This document shows positions 1 through 9,611 of a stretch of 64,000 nt of DNA, piece after piece. The stretch comes from Nitrospiraceae bacterium (GTDB taxonomy: Bacteria; Nitrospirota; Nitrospiria; Nitrospirales; UBA8639): NCBI GenBank assembly GCA_020632595.1, contig JACKFF010000005.1:124001-188000 (forward strand), written 5' to 3'. Below the pieces are notes generated by a model. That model made no database searches and was not told the DNA's origin. It saw only the letters and a program-made list of their open reading frames with translations. The stretch's first letter is position 1, and each line of letters opens with the position of its first letter. The translations under genes were made by a program, and so were the position numbers.

Positions 1-1173
1 AGGGGGTAAAGAACTAAAACCTAGTCTAAATATTTTTTTGGCAACCCCAATTGTTGTCTTCCAATTACCGTCCATCCTGCTTTAATTGTCGATATTTCCG
101 ACTTTGTTGTGAACGGTTGGGCGATAGATAGGGTTTAATCCGTCACTTGTCTTTGGCATGTTTTCACTGGGCTGAGAGTCCAAGCAGAAACAACCCCAAG
201 ACAAATGATGGAACAGATTTCCCTGCTGCCTATCTCCACACCCTCGCGGGACTGGATCTCGGCTAAATCTTTTTTAGCATCTTGAGAAAAGGATGAGGAG
301 GATTTCTGGATGGTGTAGAATACTGCATGGGCGCACCATATTGTTGGTGGAATTGAGTTTATGCCCCTATGGTAAAACCTGAAAATGACCTTGGGCAAGT
401 GGTGCAAAATGGGGCAAGCCTGACGAGTGAGTCACTTAAACACTATCCTGGTAAAGGTTACACATTGAGTTAGTTTTTGAAATGAAAAACTCCAAGATTA
501 CACAAAGATTAAATTCACGGAAAAAATGGAATTACCAGAAGAGAATATGAAACATCACCAGTTTGGAAATAAAAACATATGATGGTTGTCGGCACGCCGT
601 GGGCGAAAGTTTTGTCTGGGATTATGCTTGTTAATGAGCGCTTGGTGGCTTGGAGAAGTTCCAAGCCCAATTCAATCTTAATTGAGAGATTTGCGCTGTA
701 TTTTGACCCTCAACAGGCTTTCGTGACCTTAGGAATCCTGTAATATAGGAGAATCCCAGGGCTACCCCCCCATGCGATGACGAATGACGGCTCCAAAGAG
801 GGTGGATCATGTGCATTTGATGCAGGTGCCTGTCCGCATGAAATCTTTGTAATAACGGATCTTCCCTCCGGAACATATCCTTTTCATTGCCCACTGCTCC
901 CCATCATGTGGAGTATGGTCGAAGTTGGGATCCCTCTCGCGACCTGATCCGTCTGCCCTTCAAGGGGTCAACGAGAAGGTAAAGGAACTTTGGGTTTTTG
1001 GGGTAGGCACCATTTTCCCGCACAACCCCTTGACTCTCAAAAATGGTAAATTATTATTAGAAAAAGGTCCTCAGGATTTGCGGCAACACAAATTGAGATT
1101 CCCCCTTATCATCGAAGAAGGGGAATCGGAAATATTTTGAATATGGGAACCCACCGGGTTCAAATCAAGACAT
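1..1173. other. Stretch without a convincing gene
   Basis: The first 1.17 kb contains only short open frames in several phases and no protein family I recognise. A frame on the minus strand near 135-407 and one on the plus strand at 925-1140 are open but show no signal peptide, domain motif or clear ribosome binding site. The last 150 bases before 1174 probably hold the promoter of the Bat operon, but no strong -35/-10 pair stands out. Confidence 0.5.
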
Positions 1174-2148
1174 ATGTCTGGATCTGAACACGAGCAGATA
1201 GCAAGGCTCCGAGTCTTTCTGAATCAACAGGTAATTGGCCAGGAGGGTCTTACCCTCAGGCTCTTGATTGCCTTAATGGCTGATGGCCATCTTCTTGTTG
1301 AAGGTGCGCCGGGTTTAGCCAAAACTACCGCTATAAAAACCTTGGCCTCCGGGATTGAAGCTGATTTTCACCGGATTCAGTTTACCCCGGATTTACTCCC
1401 CGCCGATATTACCGGGACCGATATTTATCGTCCTCACGACGGCTCGTTTCGCTTTCAACAGGGGCCGATTTTTCACAACCTTGTCCTGGCCGATGAAATT
1501 AATCGCGCCCCCGCTAAGGTGCAGGCCGCCCTATTAGAGGCCATGGGAGAACATCAAGTGACAATCGGGCGAACCAGTTATCCCTTGCCCGAGTTGTTTT
1601 TAGTCATGGCTACCCAAAACCCCATCGAGCAGGAAGGAACGTATCCTTTGCCTGAAGCGCAATTGGATCGTTTTCTACTCTATGTCCGGGTGCAATACCC
1701 CGATGTGGAAGGAGAGCGGAAGATTGTCGAACTTGTTCGTCGACAAGCCAGGACCATTCCCGGGGAGGTAAGGGCAGCCCCCACCCCCGTTCCTCAAAAG
1801 GTGATTGTGGCGGCTCGACGACAGATGTGGGATTTATATGTTGCGCCCGCACTAGAAGAATATATCGTCCAATTAGTTATGGCCACACGCGAACCCGGGC
1901 CCTATAGCTCCACGCTGAAGCGATGGATCCGGTTTGGGGCTAGCCCTCGGGCAACCATTGGAATGGAGCGGTGTGCCAGGGCGCATGCCTGGCTGGAAGG
2001 ACGCGATTATGTCTCCCCGGAGGACATACAAGTCGTGGCCCATGATGTGTTGCGCCACCGGATTTTACTGACCTTTGAAGCAGAGGCGGAGGGGATTAGG
2101 ACCGATCAGGTGATCTCAGAAATTTTAAATCATGTGGCCGTTCCGTAA
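1174..2148 (+). CDS. moxR: MoxR-family AAA+ ATPase
   Basis: A 324-residue cytosolic AAA+ ATPase of the MoxR family. These proteins act as chaperone-like partners of VWA-domain proteins. Walker A (GAPGLAKT) is at residues 44-51, Walker B (LVLADEIN) at 103-110, and the ATQNP sensor segment at 146-150, followed by the family hallmark EGTYPLPEAQLDRF. Length and motif order are normal for the family. It is the first gene of a compact six-gene operon; its last 17 bases overlap the start of the DUF58 gene, so the two are probably translationally coupled. The MoxR-DUF58-VWA-VWA/TPR-BatD order is the classical Bat arrangement, in which MoxR is thought to remodel or activate the membrane VWA proteins. 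The family assignment is secure; the physiological substrate is not known. Confidence 0.95.
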   Translation: MSGSEHEQIARLRVFLNQQVIGQEGLTLRLLIALMADGHLLVEGAPGLAKTTAIKTLASGIEADFHRIQFTPDLLPADITGTDIYRPHDGSFRFQQGPIFHNLVLADEINRAPAKVQAALLEAMGEHQVTIGRTSYPLPELFLVMATQNPIEQEGTYPLPEAQLDRFLLYVRVQYPDVEGERKIVELVRRQARTIPGEVRAAPTPVPQKVIVAARRQMWDLYVAPALEEYIVQLVMATREPGPYSSTLKRWIRFGASPRATIGMERCARAHAWLEGRDYVSPEDIQVVAHDVLRHRILLTFEAEAEGIRTDQVISEILNHVAVP

Positions 2149-3136
2149 ACAGACAACTCCATCAGAATGCCAGCTGAACCATCCCACAGGACAGGGAGTA
2201 GAAGTTCGGCTTGCCGATCTTATCAACATGCGTCACCAGACAGGGGTATTGGGAATCAAGACCCGGAAGCGGGTTCATACCCTTTTGGCTGGTGGAGAGC
2301 GATCTCCGTTTAAAGGCAGAGGCATGGATTTTGAGGAATCTCGCCGGTATCAACCGGGCGATGATGTGCGCCTCATGGATTGGCGGGTAATGGCGCGAAC
2401 TCATGAACCCTATCTCAAAGTCTTTCGCGAAGAACGGGAGCGACCTGTCTTCATCGTCGTGGATAATAGAAAGGGAATGCGATTTGGGACTAAGGTGGCC
2501 TTTAAGTCGGTGATTGCCGCCCATGCGGCGGCATTACTGGGATGGGCATCGCACGAGCGAGGAGACCGGGTCGGGGGAGTGGTTTTTTCAGATGTGGACC
2601 ATGTGGAACTCCGACCCAGGGGAGGGAGAACCGGAGTGCTCCGACTTCTCAATATCCTGGCTCAAAATAGCGTCCACCCACCACAGATACTTGAGCGCCA
2701 GACTCCCATTACCTCACCTTTTCAGTTGGCCTTAAATCGAGTCCAGGCAACCGCCAAGCCCGGAAGCCTCATTTTTCTCTTAAGCGATTTTCGCGATTGG
2801 GATTATCAGGCCAAACAGACTCTCATCCGATTGGGCGGGCATCAGGATGTGGTGGCCATCTTCACGTATGACCAATTGGAACAAGAGCCCCCACCCGCCG
2901 GCCAATATCCTGTGACGGACGGTATACGCATGGGAATATTGAATACAGGATCTGCCAAAACAATCCAATCCTATTCAGAGTGCTTTAGGGAACGATATGA
3001 AGATGTCCGGACCCTGTGCCTATCCCGTGGAATCGGATTCATTCCTTTGGGAACCCACGACGATATTCTTTTCCAAATGCGTGGTGGGTTCCAGGATCTT
3101 GGACATCGGCGAAGTGCCCATCACAGTATGGCATGA
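2132..3136 (+). CDS. DUF58 domain protein of the Bat operon
   Basis: A 334-residue DUF58 protein. The conserved core lies at about residues 62-110 and includes the typical stretch GMDFEESRRYQPGDDVRLMD followed by a tryptophan, then the FREERERP segment. After this comes a degenerate VWA-like fold ending near residue 310. No membrane segment is visible, unlike some DUF58 proteins. The ATG at 2132 lies inside the end of the MoxR gene, which indicates translational coupling. DUF58 proteins are almost always encoded beside MoxR and are thought to be partners in the same complex, but no biochemical activity is established. The DUF4381 gene follows after only 15 bases. Confidence 0.92.
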   Translation: MWPFRKQTTPSECQLNHPTGQGVEVRLADLINMRHQTGVLGIKTRKRVHTLLAGGERSPFKGRGMDFEESRRYQPGDDVRLMDWRVMARTHEPYLKVFREERERPVFIVVDNRKGMRFGTKVAFKSVIAAHAAALLGWASHERGDRVGGVVFSDVDHVELRPRGGRTGVLRLLNILAQNSVHPPQILERQTPITSPFQLALNRVQATAKPGSLIFLLSDFRDWDYQAKQTLIRLGGHQDVVAIFTYDQLEQEPPPAGQYPVTDGIRMGILNTGSAKTIQSYSECFRERYEDVRTLCLSRGIGFIPLGTHDDILFQMRGGFQDLGHRRSAHHSMA

Positions 3137-3151
3137 CGGGAATGGGCTAAC

Positions 3152-3646
3152 ATGCCGACGGCAAGTTCTCCCTTACAAGGGCTCCGGGATGTGCATCTGC
3201 CACCTCCGATTTCTTTGTGGCCTCCGGCTCCAGGTTGGTGGATCACATTGGGTCTGGTCATGATGGGAGTCATCCTGTGCCTGTGGATTCTGAGAAATCG
3301 ACGTCGAAAACAGTCGTGTCGACTTGCGATGAATGAACTGAGTGCGATCAAACAGTACTATGAGACCCATCGAGATGACCAATGGCTGATTCAACGCCTT
3401 TCGGTCATGGTCCGTCGCTATGCCTTGGCCCGCTTCCCTCGAACCGAAGTCGCAGGGCTCGCGGGAATGGCCTGGCTGCAGTTTTTGGACCGGTCGGGTC
3501 GAACCAATCAATTCACTGACGGGATTGGCCATCTGTTAAGTTCAGGGCCCTACCAACAGCAGGCGGTGTCGGCTGCCGAACTGGTGCCCCTGGTCGAACA
3601 GTGGATTAAGCAGGTGACTTCACCCACAGAGAAGGGCACGGCATGA
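3152..3646 (+). CDS. DUF4381-type membrane protein
   Basis: A 164-residue protein with the layout of DUF4381 proteins: a short N-terminal stretch containing a LRDVHLPPPISLWPPAPGWW motif, one transmembrane helix at about residues 30-47 followed by a basic RNRRRK stop-transfer, and a cytosolic helical domain. Such proteins occur between DUF58 and the first VWA gene in Bat operons, exactly as here. It ends with an ATGA-type overlap with the next gene (start 3643, stop 3646). Its role is probably structural, tethering the MoxR/DUF58 part to the membrane VWA proteins; this is inferred from context only. Confidence 0.82.
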   Translation: MPTASSPLQGLRDVHLPPPISLWPPAPGWWITLGLVMMGVILCLWILRNRRRKQSCRLAMNELSAIKQYYETHRDDQWLIQRLSVMVRRYALARFPRTEVAGLAGMAWLQFLDRSGRTNQFTDGIGHLLSSGPYQQQAVSAAELVPLVEQWIKQVTSPTEKGTA

Positions 3647-4698
3647 TGACGCTGGCCTGGCCATGGGTGTTGGCGCTTGTTCTGTGTCCCTGGATGGTGC
3701 GTCGTTGGGCAACCCCTGTCTCCAATTCATCCTGCCGGGCCATGAGGGTGCCGCATTTTGAAGACATTATGTCCCTTCAGTCCAACCAGTTGATTGGGCC
3801 GACTCGTTCACGGCACTCAACATTGTTTTGGGCGGGGATATGTATCTGGGCCGCCTTGCTCATTGCGGCTGCCCGTCCACAGTGGATTGGCGAACCTGTT
3901 GGATTGCCTACCAGTGGACGTGACCTGATGTTGGCAGTGGATGTTTCCGGTAGTATGAAGATTCCAGATTTTTCCATAAAAGGACAGGAAGTCACCCGCT
4001 TGGAGGTGGTGAAAGCCGCAGCCGGGGAATTCATCGCTGGCCGAACTGGCGATCGTATAGGGTTGATTGTCTTTGGTTCCCAGGCCTACGTGCAGACCCC
4101 TTTGACTTTTGATCGGGATACGGTCAAGGCCATGTTGACGGAAACAGAAATTGGTTTGGCGGGACAGGAAACCGCCATTGGCGATGCGATCGGCCTTGCG
4201 GTGAAACGGCTCGTAGAACAACCCGCGGGAAGCCGGGTATTAGTGCTATTAACTGATGGGGCCAATACCGCGGGAGAAGTGTCGCCCGCGCAAGCGGCGA
4301 CCTTGGCTGAGGAGCAAGGTATTCGAATCTATGCCATCGGAGTTGGTGCGGATCGAATGGAGATTGAATCATTTTTCGGCACACAGACGGTGAATCCTTC
4401 TCGTGATTTGGATGAAGATGCCCTGCGCCAACTCGCGCAACGTACCGGAGGATTGTACTTGCGTGCCAAAGACACCGAGGGACTTACGAGAGTGTATAAA
4501 GAATTAGATCGTCTTGAACCGGCGGCTACGGAAACGGAACTGTTTCGACCGACGATCGAATTATATATATGGCCGTTAGGATTCGCGCTGGCCCTTTCCT
4601 GTGTTATGGCCATGTCTTTTATCTGGAATAGGAATTGGGTCCTCCGATCGAGATGGAAGGCGGAAGCCATCTCCGCACAAGCAGGAGCCGGACGATAA
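3643..4698 (+). CDS. batA: VWA-domain membrane protein, BatA type
   Basis: A 351-residue inner-membrane protein with one N-terminal helix region (about residues 62-78), a von Willebrand factor A domain, and a C-terminal helix (about 308-326). The MIDAS metal site is intact: DVSGS at residues 100-104, and a TDG motif near residue 205. BatA and BatB homologues from other bacteria are linked to oxidative stress tolerance or envelope integrity, although the molecular function is unresolved. The gene is embedded in the Bat operon; the next start codon follows the stop codon after a single base. Both VWA genes having intact MIDAS motifs suggests that both can bind ligand. Confidence 0.9.
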   Translation: MMTLAWPWVLALVLCPWMVRRWATPVSNSSCRAMRVPHFEDIMSLQSNQLIGPTRSRHSTLFWAGICIWAALLIAAARPQWIGEPVGLPTSGRDLMLAVDVSGSMKIPDFSIKGQEVTRLEVVKAAAGEFIAGRTGDRIGLIVFGSQAYVQTPLTFDRDTVKAMLTETEIGLAGQETAIGDAIGLAVKRLVEQPAGSRVLVLLTDGANTAGEVSPAQAATLAEEQGIRIYAIGVGADRMEIESFFGTQTVNPSRDLDEDALRQLAQRTGGLYLRAKDTEGLTRVYKELDRLEPAATETELFRPTIELYIWPLGFALALSCVMAMSFIWNRNWVLRSRWKAEAISAQAGAGR

Positions 4699-4699
4699 G

Positions 4700-6613
4700 A
4701 TGTCAATGTTTCATTTTCTACGACCGGAATGGTTATGGGGATTACTCCCCTTATTGGGACTCTTTCTACTAGTCGCCAAGAAGGGGACAACGGATCAGAT
4801 ATGGGAATCGGTGTGTGACGCTCATCTACTCCCGCATTTGTTGGTGGGAACGGAGGGAGCTACGAGTCGCATGCCTCTCCTGCTTCTCGGATTAGGTTGG
4901 ATTGTGGCGGTCTGTACACTGGCCGGGCCGGTCTGGTCCCAATTACCCCAGCCGGTATTCAGGACGGAATCGGCGTTAGTGATGGTCTTGGATTTGTCCC
5001 GTTCAATGGATGTGCAGGATGTGACCCCTTCACGGTTGACGCGAGCCAAACACAAGATTCTTGATATGCTGATGGCGCGGAAAGAAGGACAAACCGCTCT
5101 TATAGTCTATGCCGGTGAATCGTTCGTCGTCTCGCCCTTAACCAATGATGCCAACACCATAGTGACCCTTGTGCAATCTCTTGAGACGGAACTTATGCCG
5201 GTCCAGGGTAGCCGAACTGATCTCGCCTTGAAGAAGGCCCATGAACTCCTTCAGCACGTCGGGCAGGAGCGCGGTGATGTGCTCTTGCTGACGGACGGCG
5301 AGGGAGATCCTGTCACCCTGAAAGTGGTAGGCGAGTTACACCGTCAAGGGGTACGTGTGTCGGTGCTTGGTATTGGGACGGTCGATGGGGCTCCTATTCC
5401 GGAAACAGGCGGATTCCTCAAAGATCAGAACGGAGCAGTGGTTATTCCCAAATTGGATATTCCGTCTCTTCAAGCCATCGCCCAAGCGGGAGGTGGTCAT
5501 TATGCCACGGTAACGGCTGACGACCGGGATATCAATCGGGTCTTTCCTTCCGATGTGCCCAGGAGGGCGCTATCGTCTTCAACAGCGGAACAGCGAACAA
5601 CCGATCTGTGGCGAGAGGAAGGACCCTGGCTCGTCTTTCTGCTTCTGGTTTTGGCGTTGCCCGCATTTCGACCGGGATGGCTAGGAATGCTGCTGGCCTT
5701 CCTGCTTCTTCCTCAGGTAAGCGAGGCCTTTTCCTGGGATAATCTCTGGGTTCGTCCCGATCAACAGGGGATTCAGGCTTTAAATCGTGACGCTCCGGAG
5801 GAAGCGGCGGCCTTGTTTCAAGACCCCGGCTGGAAGGGCATAGCCCATTATCGGGCAGGGAAATATCAGGAAGCAGAAGAAGCCTTTTCCAAAATGGATA
5901 CGCCGGAAGGTCAGTATAATCGAGGCAATGCCTTGGCTAATCTCGGTCGCTATGCAGAAGCCCTGGACTCGTATCAAGCAGCTCTTACTCAGCAGCCCGA
6001 TCATGCGGACGCCCAACATAATCTGGAAATCATCAAACAACTCTTGGATGAATCATCATCTGCTGAACAGGAAGGAGAGCCACCCCAACAATCGGATGGG
6101 TCCTCGGCCAAACGGAACAATAATGGGAATGAGACGGAGGGTGAAGGAGAAAATTCAGAGAATCCTTCAGACCCAACCCAAAAACCATCCGATTCGAAAA
6201 CAGTTGACTCTCAAAAAGAGAAACAAGAAGAGGCAGACCGGGTGGCAGGGTCAGGGTCGGATTCTGCCCGGACCTCTAATCAGTCGAATGGGGATCCGAA
6301 ATCTTCTGAAGAACATATTGAGAGAGAGGCGCAAGGGCTGGACCCTTTGAAAGCTGAGCAAGCTAAGAATCCGCAGTCCGCCTCAACTACAATGGAAGCT
6401 AAGTCGGAAAATCAGGGAGAACATTCAGAGGTTTCTTCTGCGGGGGACGCTGCCCACCCAACGGAAATACAGAAGTCTGAACAGGTTCTTCAGCAATGGC
6501 TTCGCCGTATTCCTGATGATCCCGGTGGATTGTTACGCCGAAAGTTCCTTTTGGAGCATCAACGCCGGGTAGAGGCTGGAAGGTCTACCATTACTCAAGG
6601 TAAGCGCTGGTGA
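4700..6613 (+). CDS. VWA-TPR fusion protein (BatB plus BatC-like)
   Basis: A 637-residue membrane protein. The N-terminal half resembles BatB: two hydrophobic segments, then a VWA domain with a DLSRS MIDAS motif at about residue 95 and a TDGEGD motif. After a further pair of membrane segments around residues 310-345 comes a TPR region (GQYNRGNALANLGRYAEAL near residue 410) resembling BatC. A long low-complexity tail rich in Ser, Glu, Gln and Asn (about 455-600) follows, ending in a short conserved-looking segment with PDDPGGLLRRKF. I chose the ATG at 4700, just after the previous stop, because the VWA homology begins there; an in-frame ATG at 4601 would overlap batA by about 100 bases. The disordered acidic tail could be a flexible linker in the periplasm. 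Confidence 0.88.
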   Translation: MSMFHFLRPEWLWGLLPLLGLFLLVAKKGTTDQIWESVCDAHLLPHLLVGTEGATSRMPLLLLGLGWIVAVCTLAGPVWSQLPQPVFRTESALVMVLDLSRSMDVQDVTPSRLTRAKHKILDMLMARKEGQTALIVYAGESFVVSPLTNDANTIVTLVQSLETELMPVQGSRTDLALKKAHELLQHVGQERGDVLLLTDGEGDPVTLKVVGELHRQGVRVSVLGIGTVDGAPIPETGGFLKDQNGAVVIPKLDIPSLQAIAQAGGGHYATVTADDRDINRVFPSDVPRRALSSSTAEQRTTDLWREEGPWLVFLLLVLALPAFRPGWLGMLLAFLLLPQVSEAFSWDNLWVRPDQQGIQALNRDAPEEAAALFQDPGWKGIAHYRAGKYQEAEEAFSKMDTPEGQYNRGNALANLGRYAEALDSYQAALTQQPDHADAQHNLEIIKQLLDESSSAEQEGEPPQQSDGSSAKRNNNGNETEGEGENSENPSDPTQKPSDSKTVDSQKEKQEEADRVAGSGSDSARTSNQSNGDPKSSEEHIEREAQGLDPLKAEQAKNPQSASTTMEAKSENQGEHSEVSSAGDAAHPTEIQKSEQVLQQWLRRIPDDPGGLLRRKFLLEHQRRVEAGRSTITQGKRW

Positions 6614-8406
6614 GAATTTTGAGATGGATCGGAGCGATGGTGGTCTGCTGTGGATTGATGGGGCTTGCTACCCCTGTTTCGGCCCAATCAGCCAGGGCCT
6701 ATGTGGATCGGAATCCGGTCATGGCAGATGAGACTTTCCAGCTCATCGTGGAGACGGATCAGACGTCATCGGGGGAATCCCCCGAGTGGCATATCTTAGA
6801 CGCAGACTTCGATGTATTGGGCACGACCCAAAGTCAACAAACTTCGATCATCAATATGCGAACTACTTCATTGGTCCGATGGATTGCGACGCTTGCGCCA
6901 AAGCGAACAGGAGCCGTGACCATTCCTCCTATCCATGTGGGCGCTCATCAAACCGACCCCATTCAATTGGAGGTCAATGAGCCGAATCACACCGGAGAGG
7001 CCAACGAGAGCCAGGATATTTTTCTCGAAGCAGATGTGGACTCACATGTTCCCTATCTACAGGGGCAAGTTCTTCTGACGCTGAGGTTAGTCAGCGCCAT
7101 ATCCGTGCAGGAAGGCCGTTTAGATGAACCGGAAATGGATTGGGGAATTGTGGAACGCGTCGGCAAGGACGTCTCGTATGAATCGACCCGAAATGGACGA
7201 CGATATCATATCACCGAACGTCGTTATGTGATCACACCCCAACAAAGCGGGAGGCAGGTCATTCCTCCTGTCCTCTTTTCCGGAATCGTGCAGGAAGGCC
7301 GAACCCGTGGAACGCTCTTTGAGGAATTATTTGGTAATCGGCCGGGAAGTCTGGGACGTGATCCTTTCAAAACCTCACGCTCAATTCACAGACGAAGTCC
7401 GAAAATTGCGATTAACGTCAGAAATTTTCCATCAGATCTGAAGGGGCGATTTTGGCTGCCGGCGAAAAATCTCACCCTCACGGAAATATGGTCGGGTGAT
7501 ACCGATACACTTCAGATAGGGGATTCCCCTACTCGAACAATCGTGATGCGTGCGACAGGTCAGCGCGGAGAGCAATTGCCTGAAGTGACCGTTCCCCCAC
7601 AACCCATTGTGAAGATCTATCCCGACAAGGCAAAAACCCAGACAGATTTCGACGGGAAATGGGTTGTGGGGTCCAGGGAGGAAAAATATGTGTTGGTGCC
7701 CACGCAGCCGGGTACAGTGACGTTGCCCGCGATTCATGTCCCCTGGTGGAACATTGAGACGGACCGGTGGGAGGAGGCCACTCTCCCTGCTAGGGTTCTG
7801 ACGGTTCTCGGCACACAGCAACCTGCGTCCTCAGGGCAGATTCCTACGTCTGCTCCGGCCCTGCCTGTGAATTCAGCAGAGAGTGATCGTCAGCAGAAGG
7901 ATGTCCAATTCGGCACCTCTAATAGTGTCAAGCCGTTACCATGGCCATGGATAACAGGGGGATGTTTTATGTTGTGGTTGGCGACTCTGGTGGCCTGGTG
8001 GAGAGAGCGCCAAAAACGGAATGGACGCGGTCAAGATATGGCAAAAAGGAATGATGGGAAATTGGCATCGGAACGAAATGCCATTCAAGGTGTGAAGGCT
8101 GCTTGTTTGGAGCAATCAGCGGAAAAAACCCGAGCGGCACTCTTACAATGGGCTTCCCTCAAGGAAGAAGGGCGTCCCTGTCGGAGCCTGAAGTCAGTGG
8201 AACGTCTATTGAGTCAGCCTGTTCCTGATCCTGCAGCAATTTCTGCGGCCATTTGGAACCTTGATCGGACCTTATACACGACCTCGGCAGCAAAAGAGAA
8301 CTGGGATGGTCGACAATTTTGGGAAACAGTCAAGCCGGCCATGACAGCTAAGCCACCGAAATCTCACAAACATGCAGAGGAGTTGCCCCCATTATATCTC
8401 AATTGA
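6610..8406 (+). CDS. batD: BatD-like oxygen tolerance protein
   Basis: A 598-residue protein with an N-terminal signal peptide (cleavage predicted after VSA near residue 25), a long beta-rich periplasmic region, one transmembrane helix at about residues 445-465, and a basic cytosolic tail. This is the layout of BatD proteins. The sequence ARAYVDRNPVMADETFQLIV just after the signal peptide fits the conserved N-terminal part of the family. It starts at a GTG that overlaps the previous TGA stop, so translation is coupled. It is the last gene of the Bat operon; a 90-base gap with a small inverted repeat separates it from the ABC transporter module. Confidence 0.85.
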   Translation: MRILRWIGAMVVCCGLMGLATPVSAQSARAYVDRNPVMADETFQLIVETDQTSSGESPEWHILDADFDVLGTTQSQQTSIINMRTTSLVRWIATLAPKRTGAVTIPPIHVGAHQTDPIQLEVNEPNHTGEANESQDIFLEADVDSHVPYLQGQVLLTLRLVSAISVQEGRLDEPEMDWGIVERVGKDVSYESTRNGRRYHITERRYVITPQQSGRQVIPPVLFSGIVQEGRTRGTLFEELFGNRPGSLGRDPFKTSRSIHRRSPKIAINVRNFPSDLKGRFWLPAKNLTLTEIWSGDTDTLQIGDSPTRTIVMRATGQRGEQLPEVTVPPQPIVKIYPDKAKTQTDFDGKWVVGSREEKYVLVPTQPGTVTLPAIHVPWWNIETDRWEEATLPARVLTVLGTQQPASSGQIPTSAPALPVNSAESDRQQKDVQFGTSNSVKPLPWPWITGGCFMLWLATLVAWWRERQKRNGRGQDMAKRNDGKLASERNAIQGVKAACLEQSAEKTRAALLQWASLKEEGRPCRSLKSVERLLSQPVPDPAAISAAIWNLDRTLYTTSAAKENWDGRQFWETVKPAMTAKPPKSHKHAEELPPLYLN

Positions 8407-8416
8407 TTTAGAGGGG

Positions 8417-8431
8417 GTTGATTAAATCAAC
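8417..8431. promoter_or_regulatory. Small inverted repeat between the Bat operon and the ABC module
   Basis: The sequence GTTGAT-TAA-ATCAAC is a 6-bp perfect inverted repeat with a 3-base centre, placed 11 bases after the batD stop and about 66 bases before the ABC ATPase start. It lacks a T-run, so it is not a typical terminator. It could be an operator or a weak hairpin. Chance occurrence in an AT-rich gap is possible. Confidence 0.25.
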
Positions 8432-8496
8432 AGAAAGCAAGAGCCCAACAGGTGCGACAGATTATTGTATGAGATTATTGAGATAAAGAGGGTAGG

Positions 8497-9453
8497 ATGG
8501 ACATCATGGTTAAAATTGAAAACTTGCGAAAAACATTTGGGCCGATTGTCGCAGTGGATGGTGTGTCGTTTACCGTAGGTAAAGGAGAAGTGCTCGGGTT
8601 TTTAGGGCCGAACGGAGCAGGTAAATCCACAACCATGAAAATGATTACGGGTTTTCTCACGCCGACCAGCGGCGCTGTGCATATTTGTGGACATAATATT
8701 GACCTTCAACCCATCGATGCCAAAAAGCGTATAGGCTATCTGCCAGAGGGGGCTCCGGCCTACCAGGATATGACTCCAGCCTCGTTTCTTACGTTTATCG
8801 GGGAGATGCGAGGATATCGTGGAGCAACCCTTAAGCGAACGGTTTCGGAAACGGTTGAGAAGGTGAATTTGCAATCGGTGTTGAACCAATCGATTGAAAC
8901 CTTGTCGAAAGGGTTTAAGCGCCGCGTAGGACTGGCTCAGGCAATTCTTCATGACCCGGAAATTTTGATTTTAGACGAACCGACCGATGGATTGGATCCC
9001 AATCAAAAGCATGAAGTTCGAACGCTGATTCGGGCCATGGCGAAGGAGAAGGCCATTATTCTTTCGACACATATCTTGGAAGAAGTACATGCACTCTGCA
9101 CGCGCGCAATGATCATAGCGAAGGGGAAAGTGGTGTTTGATGGCACACCAGCGGAATTGGAGGGAAAATCTCCTACTCACCATACGGTCCTTGGCACGAT
9201 AGCCGGCGTGGATCCCATGGTCCTCCATCATCACCTGATGACGGTGAAAGGAGTCAAAAAGATTGAAGAGTTGGGCCGGGACGGAGACTTAGTGCAATTT
9301 CGCATTTATCCGGATGACGGACAGTGGATCCTCCCGGATATTGGACATTGCGCCCGCGAACAGGGGTGGGAGGTAAGGGAACTCTATCCCGACCGGGGGC
9401 AATTGGATGAGGTGTTTCGTTTGTTGACGACTCCCAAGCAGACCTTTTCATAA
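8497..9453 (+). CDS. ABC transporter ATP-binding protein, GldA/CcmA type
   Basis: A 318-residue ATPase subunit of an ABC-2 exporter. Walker A (GPNGAGKST) is at residues 37-45, the signature region reads LSKGFKRRVGLAQ near residue 136, and Walker B (ILILDEPTDGLDP) is near 155, with the STH switch histidine after it. The extra C-terminal domain of about 90 residues is common in GldA and drug-exporter ATPases. An alternative start three codons downstream (8506) is equally possible. It is followed by an ABC-2 permease and a GldG-like protein, which together form a Gld-type module. In Bacteroidetes GldAFG is needed for gliding; outside that phylum the same module is widespread and its cargo is unknown. 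Confidence 0.93.
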   Translation: MDIMVKIENLRKTFGPIVAVDGVSFTVGKGEVLGFLGPNGAGKSTTMKMITGFLTPTSGAVHICGHNIDLQPIDAKKRIGYLPEGAPAYQDMTPASFLTFIGEMRGYRGATLKRTVSETVEKVNLQSVLNQSIETLSKGFKRRVGLAQAILHDPEILILDEPTDGLDPNQKHEVRTLIRAMAKEKAIILSTHILEEVHALCTRAMIIAKGKVVFDGTPAELEGKSPTHHTVLGTIAGVDPMVLHHHLMTVKGVKKIEELGRDGDLVQFRIYPDDGQWILPDIGHCAREQGWEVRELYPDRGQLDEVFRLLTTPKQTFS

Positions 9454-9544
9454 TAGGGCCTGGTTTTAGAGGGACCCAAACGATGGGCGAGTGGGCTGCT
9501 TCGGTAGACAATCCCCATACCAACGGGATCCCATCTTAATGTGA

Positions 9545-9570
9545 TTCCTAAGGCCGAACGGCCTTGGGGA
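9545..9570 (+). other. Stable hairpin in the leader of the permease gene
   Basis: AAGGCC-GAAC-GGCCTT forms a 6-bp perfect stem with a four-base loop at 9550-9565, extendable by several more pairs, including G-U pairs, to 9545-9570. There is no T-tract, so it should not terminate transcription. It sits 42 bases upstream of the permease start and could tune expression of the permease relative to the ATPase or stabilise the processed mRNA. Confidence 0.35.
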
Positions 9571-9611
9571 GAGGATAGCTGAATGACATTTCCGACAGTG
9601 AAGGAGGAGTT

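Noticed and set aside
84..106. Similarity of TCGATATTTCCGACTTT near position 90 to a stretch near 30867
   Set aside because: About 17 bases with an indel; too short to call a dispersed repeat and probably chance.
4601..4699. Upstream ATG start for the VWA-TPR protein
   Set aside because: It would add 33 residues without homology that overlap the end of batA; the ATG at 4700 fits the operon spacing.
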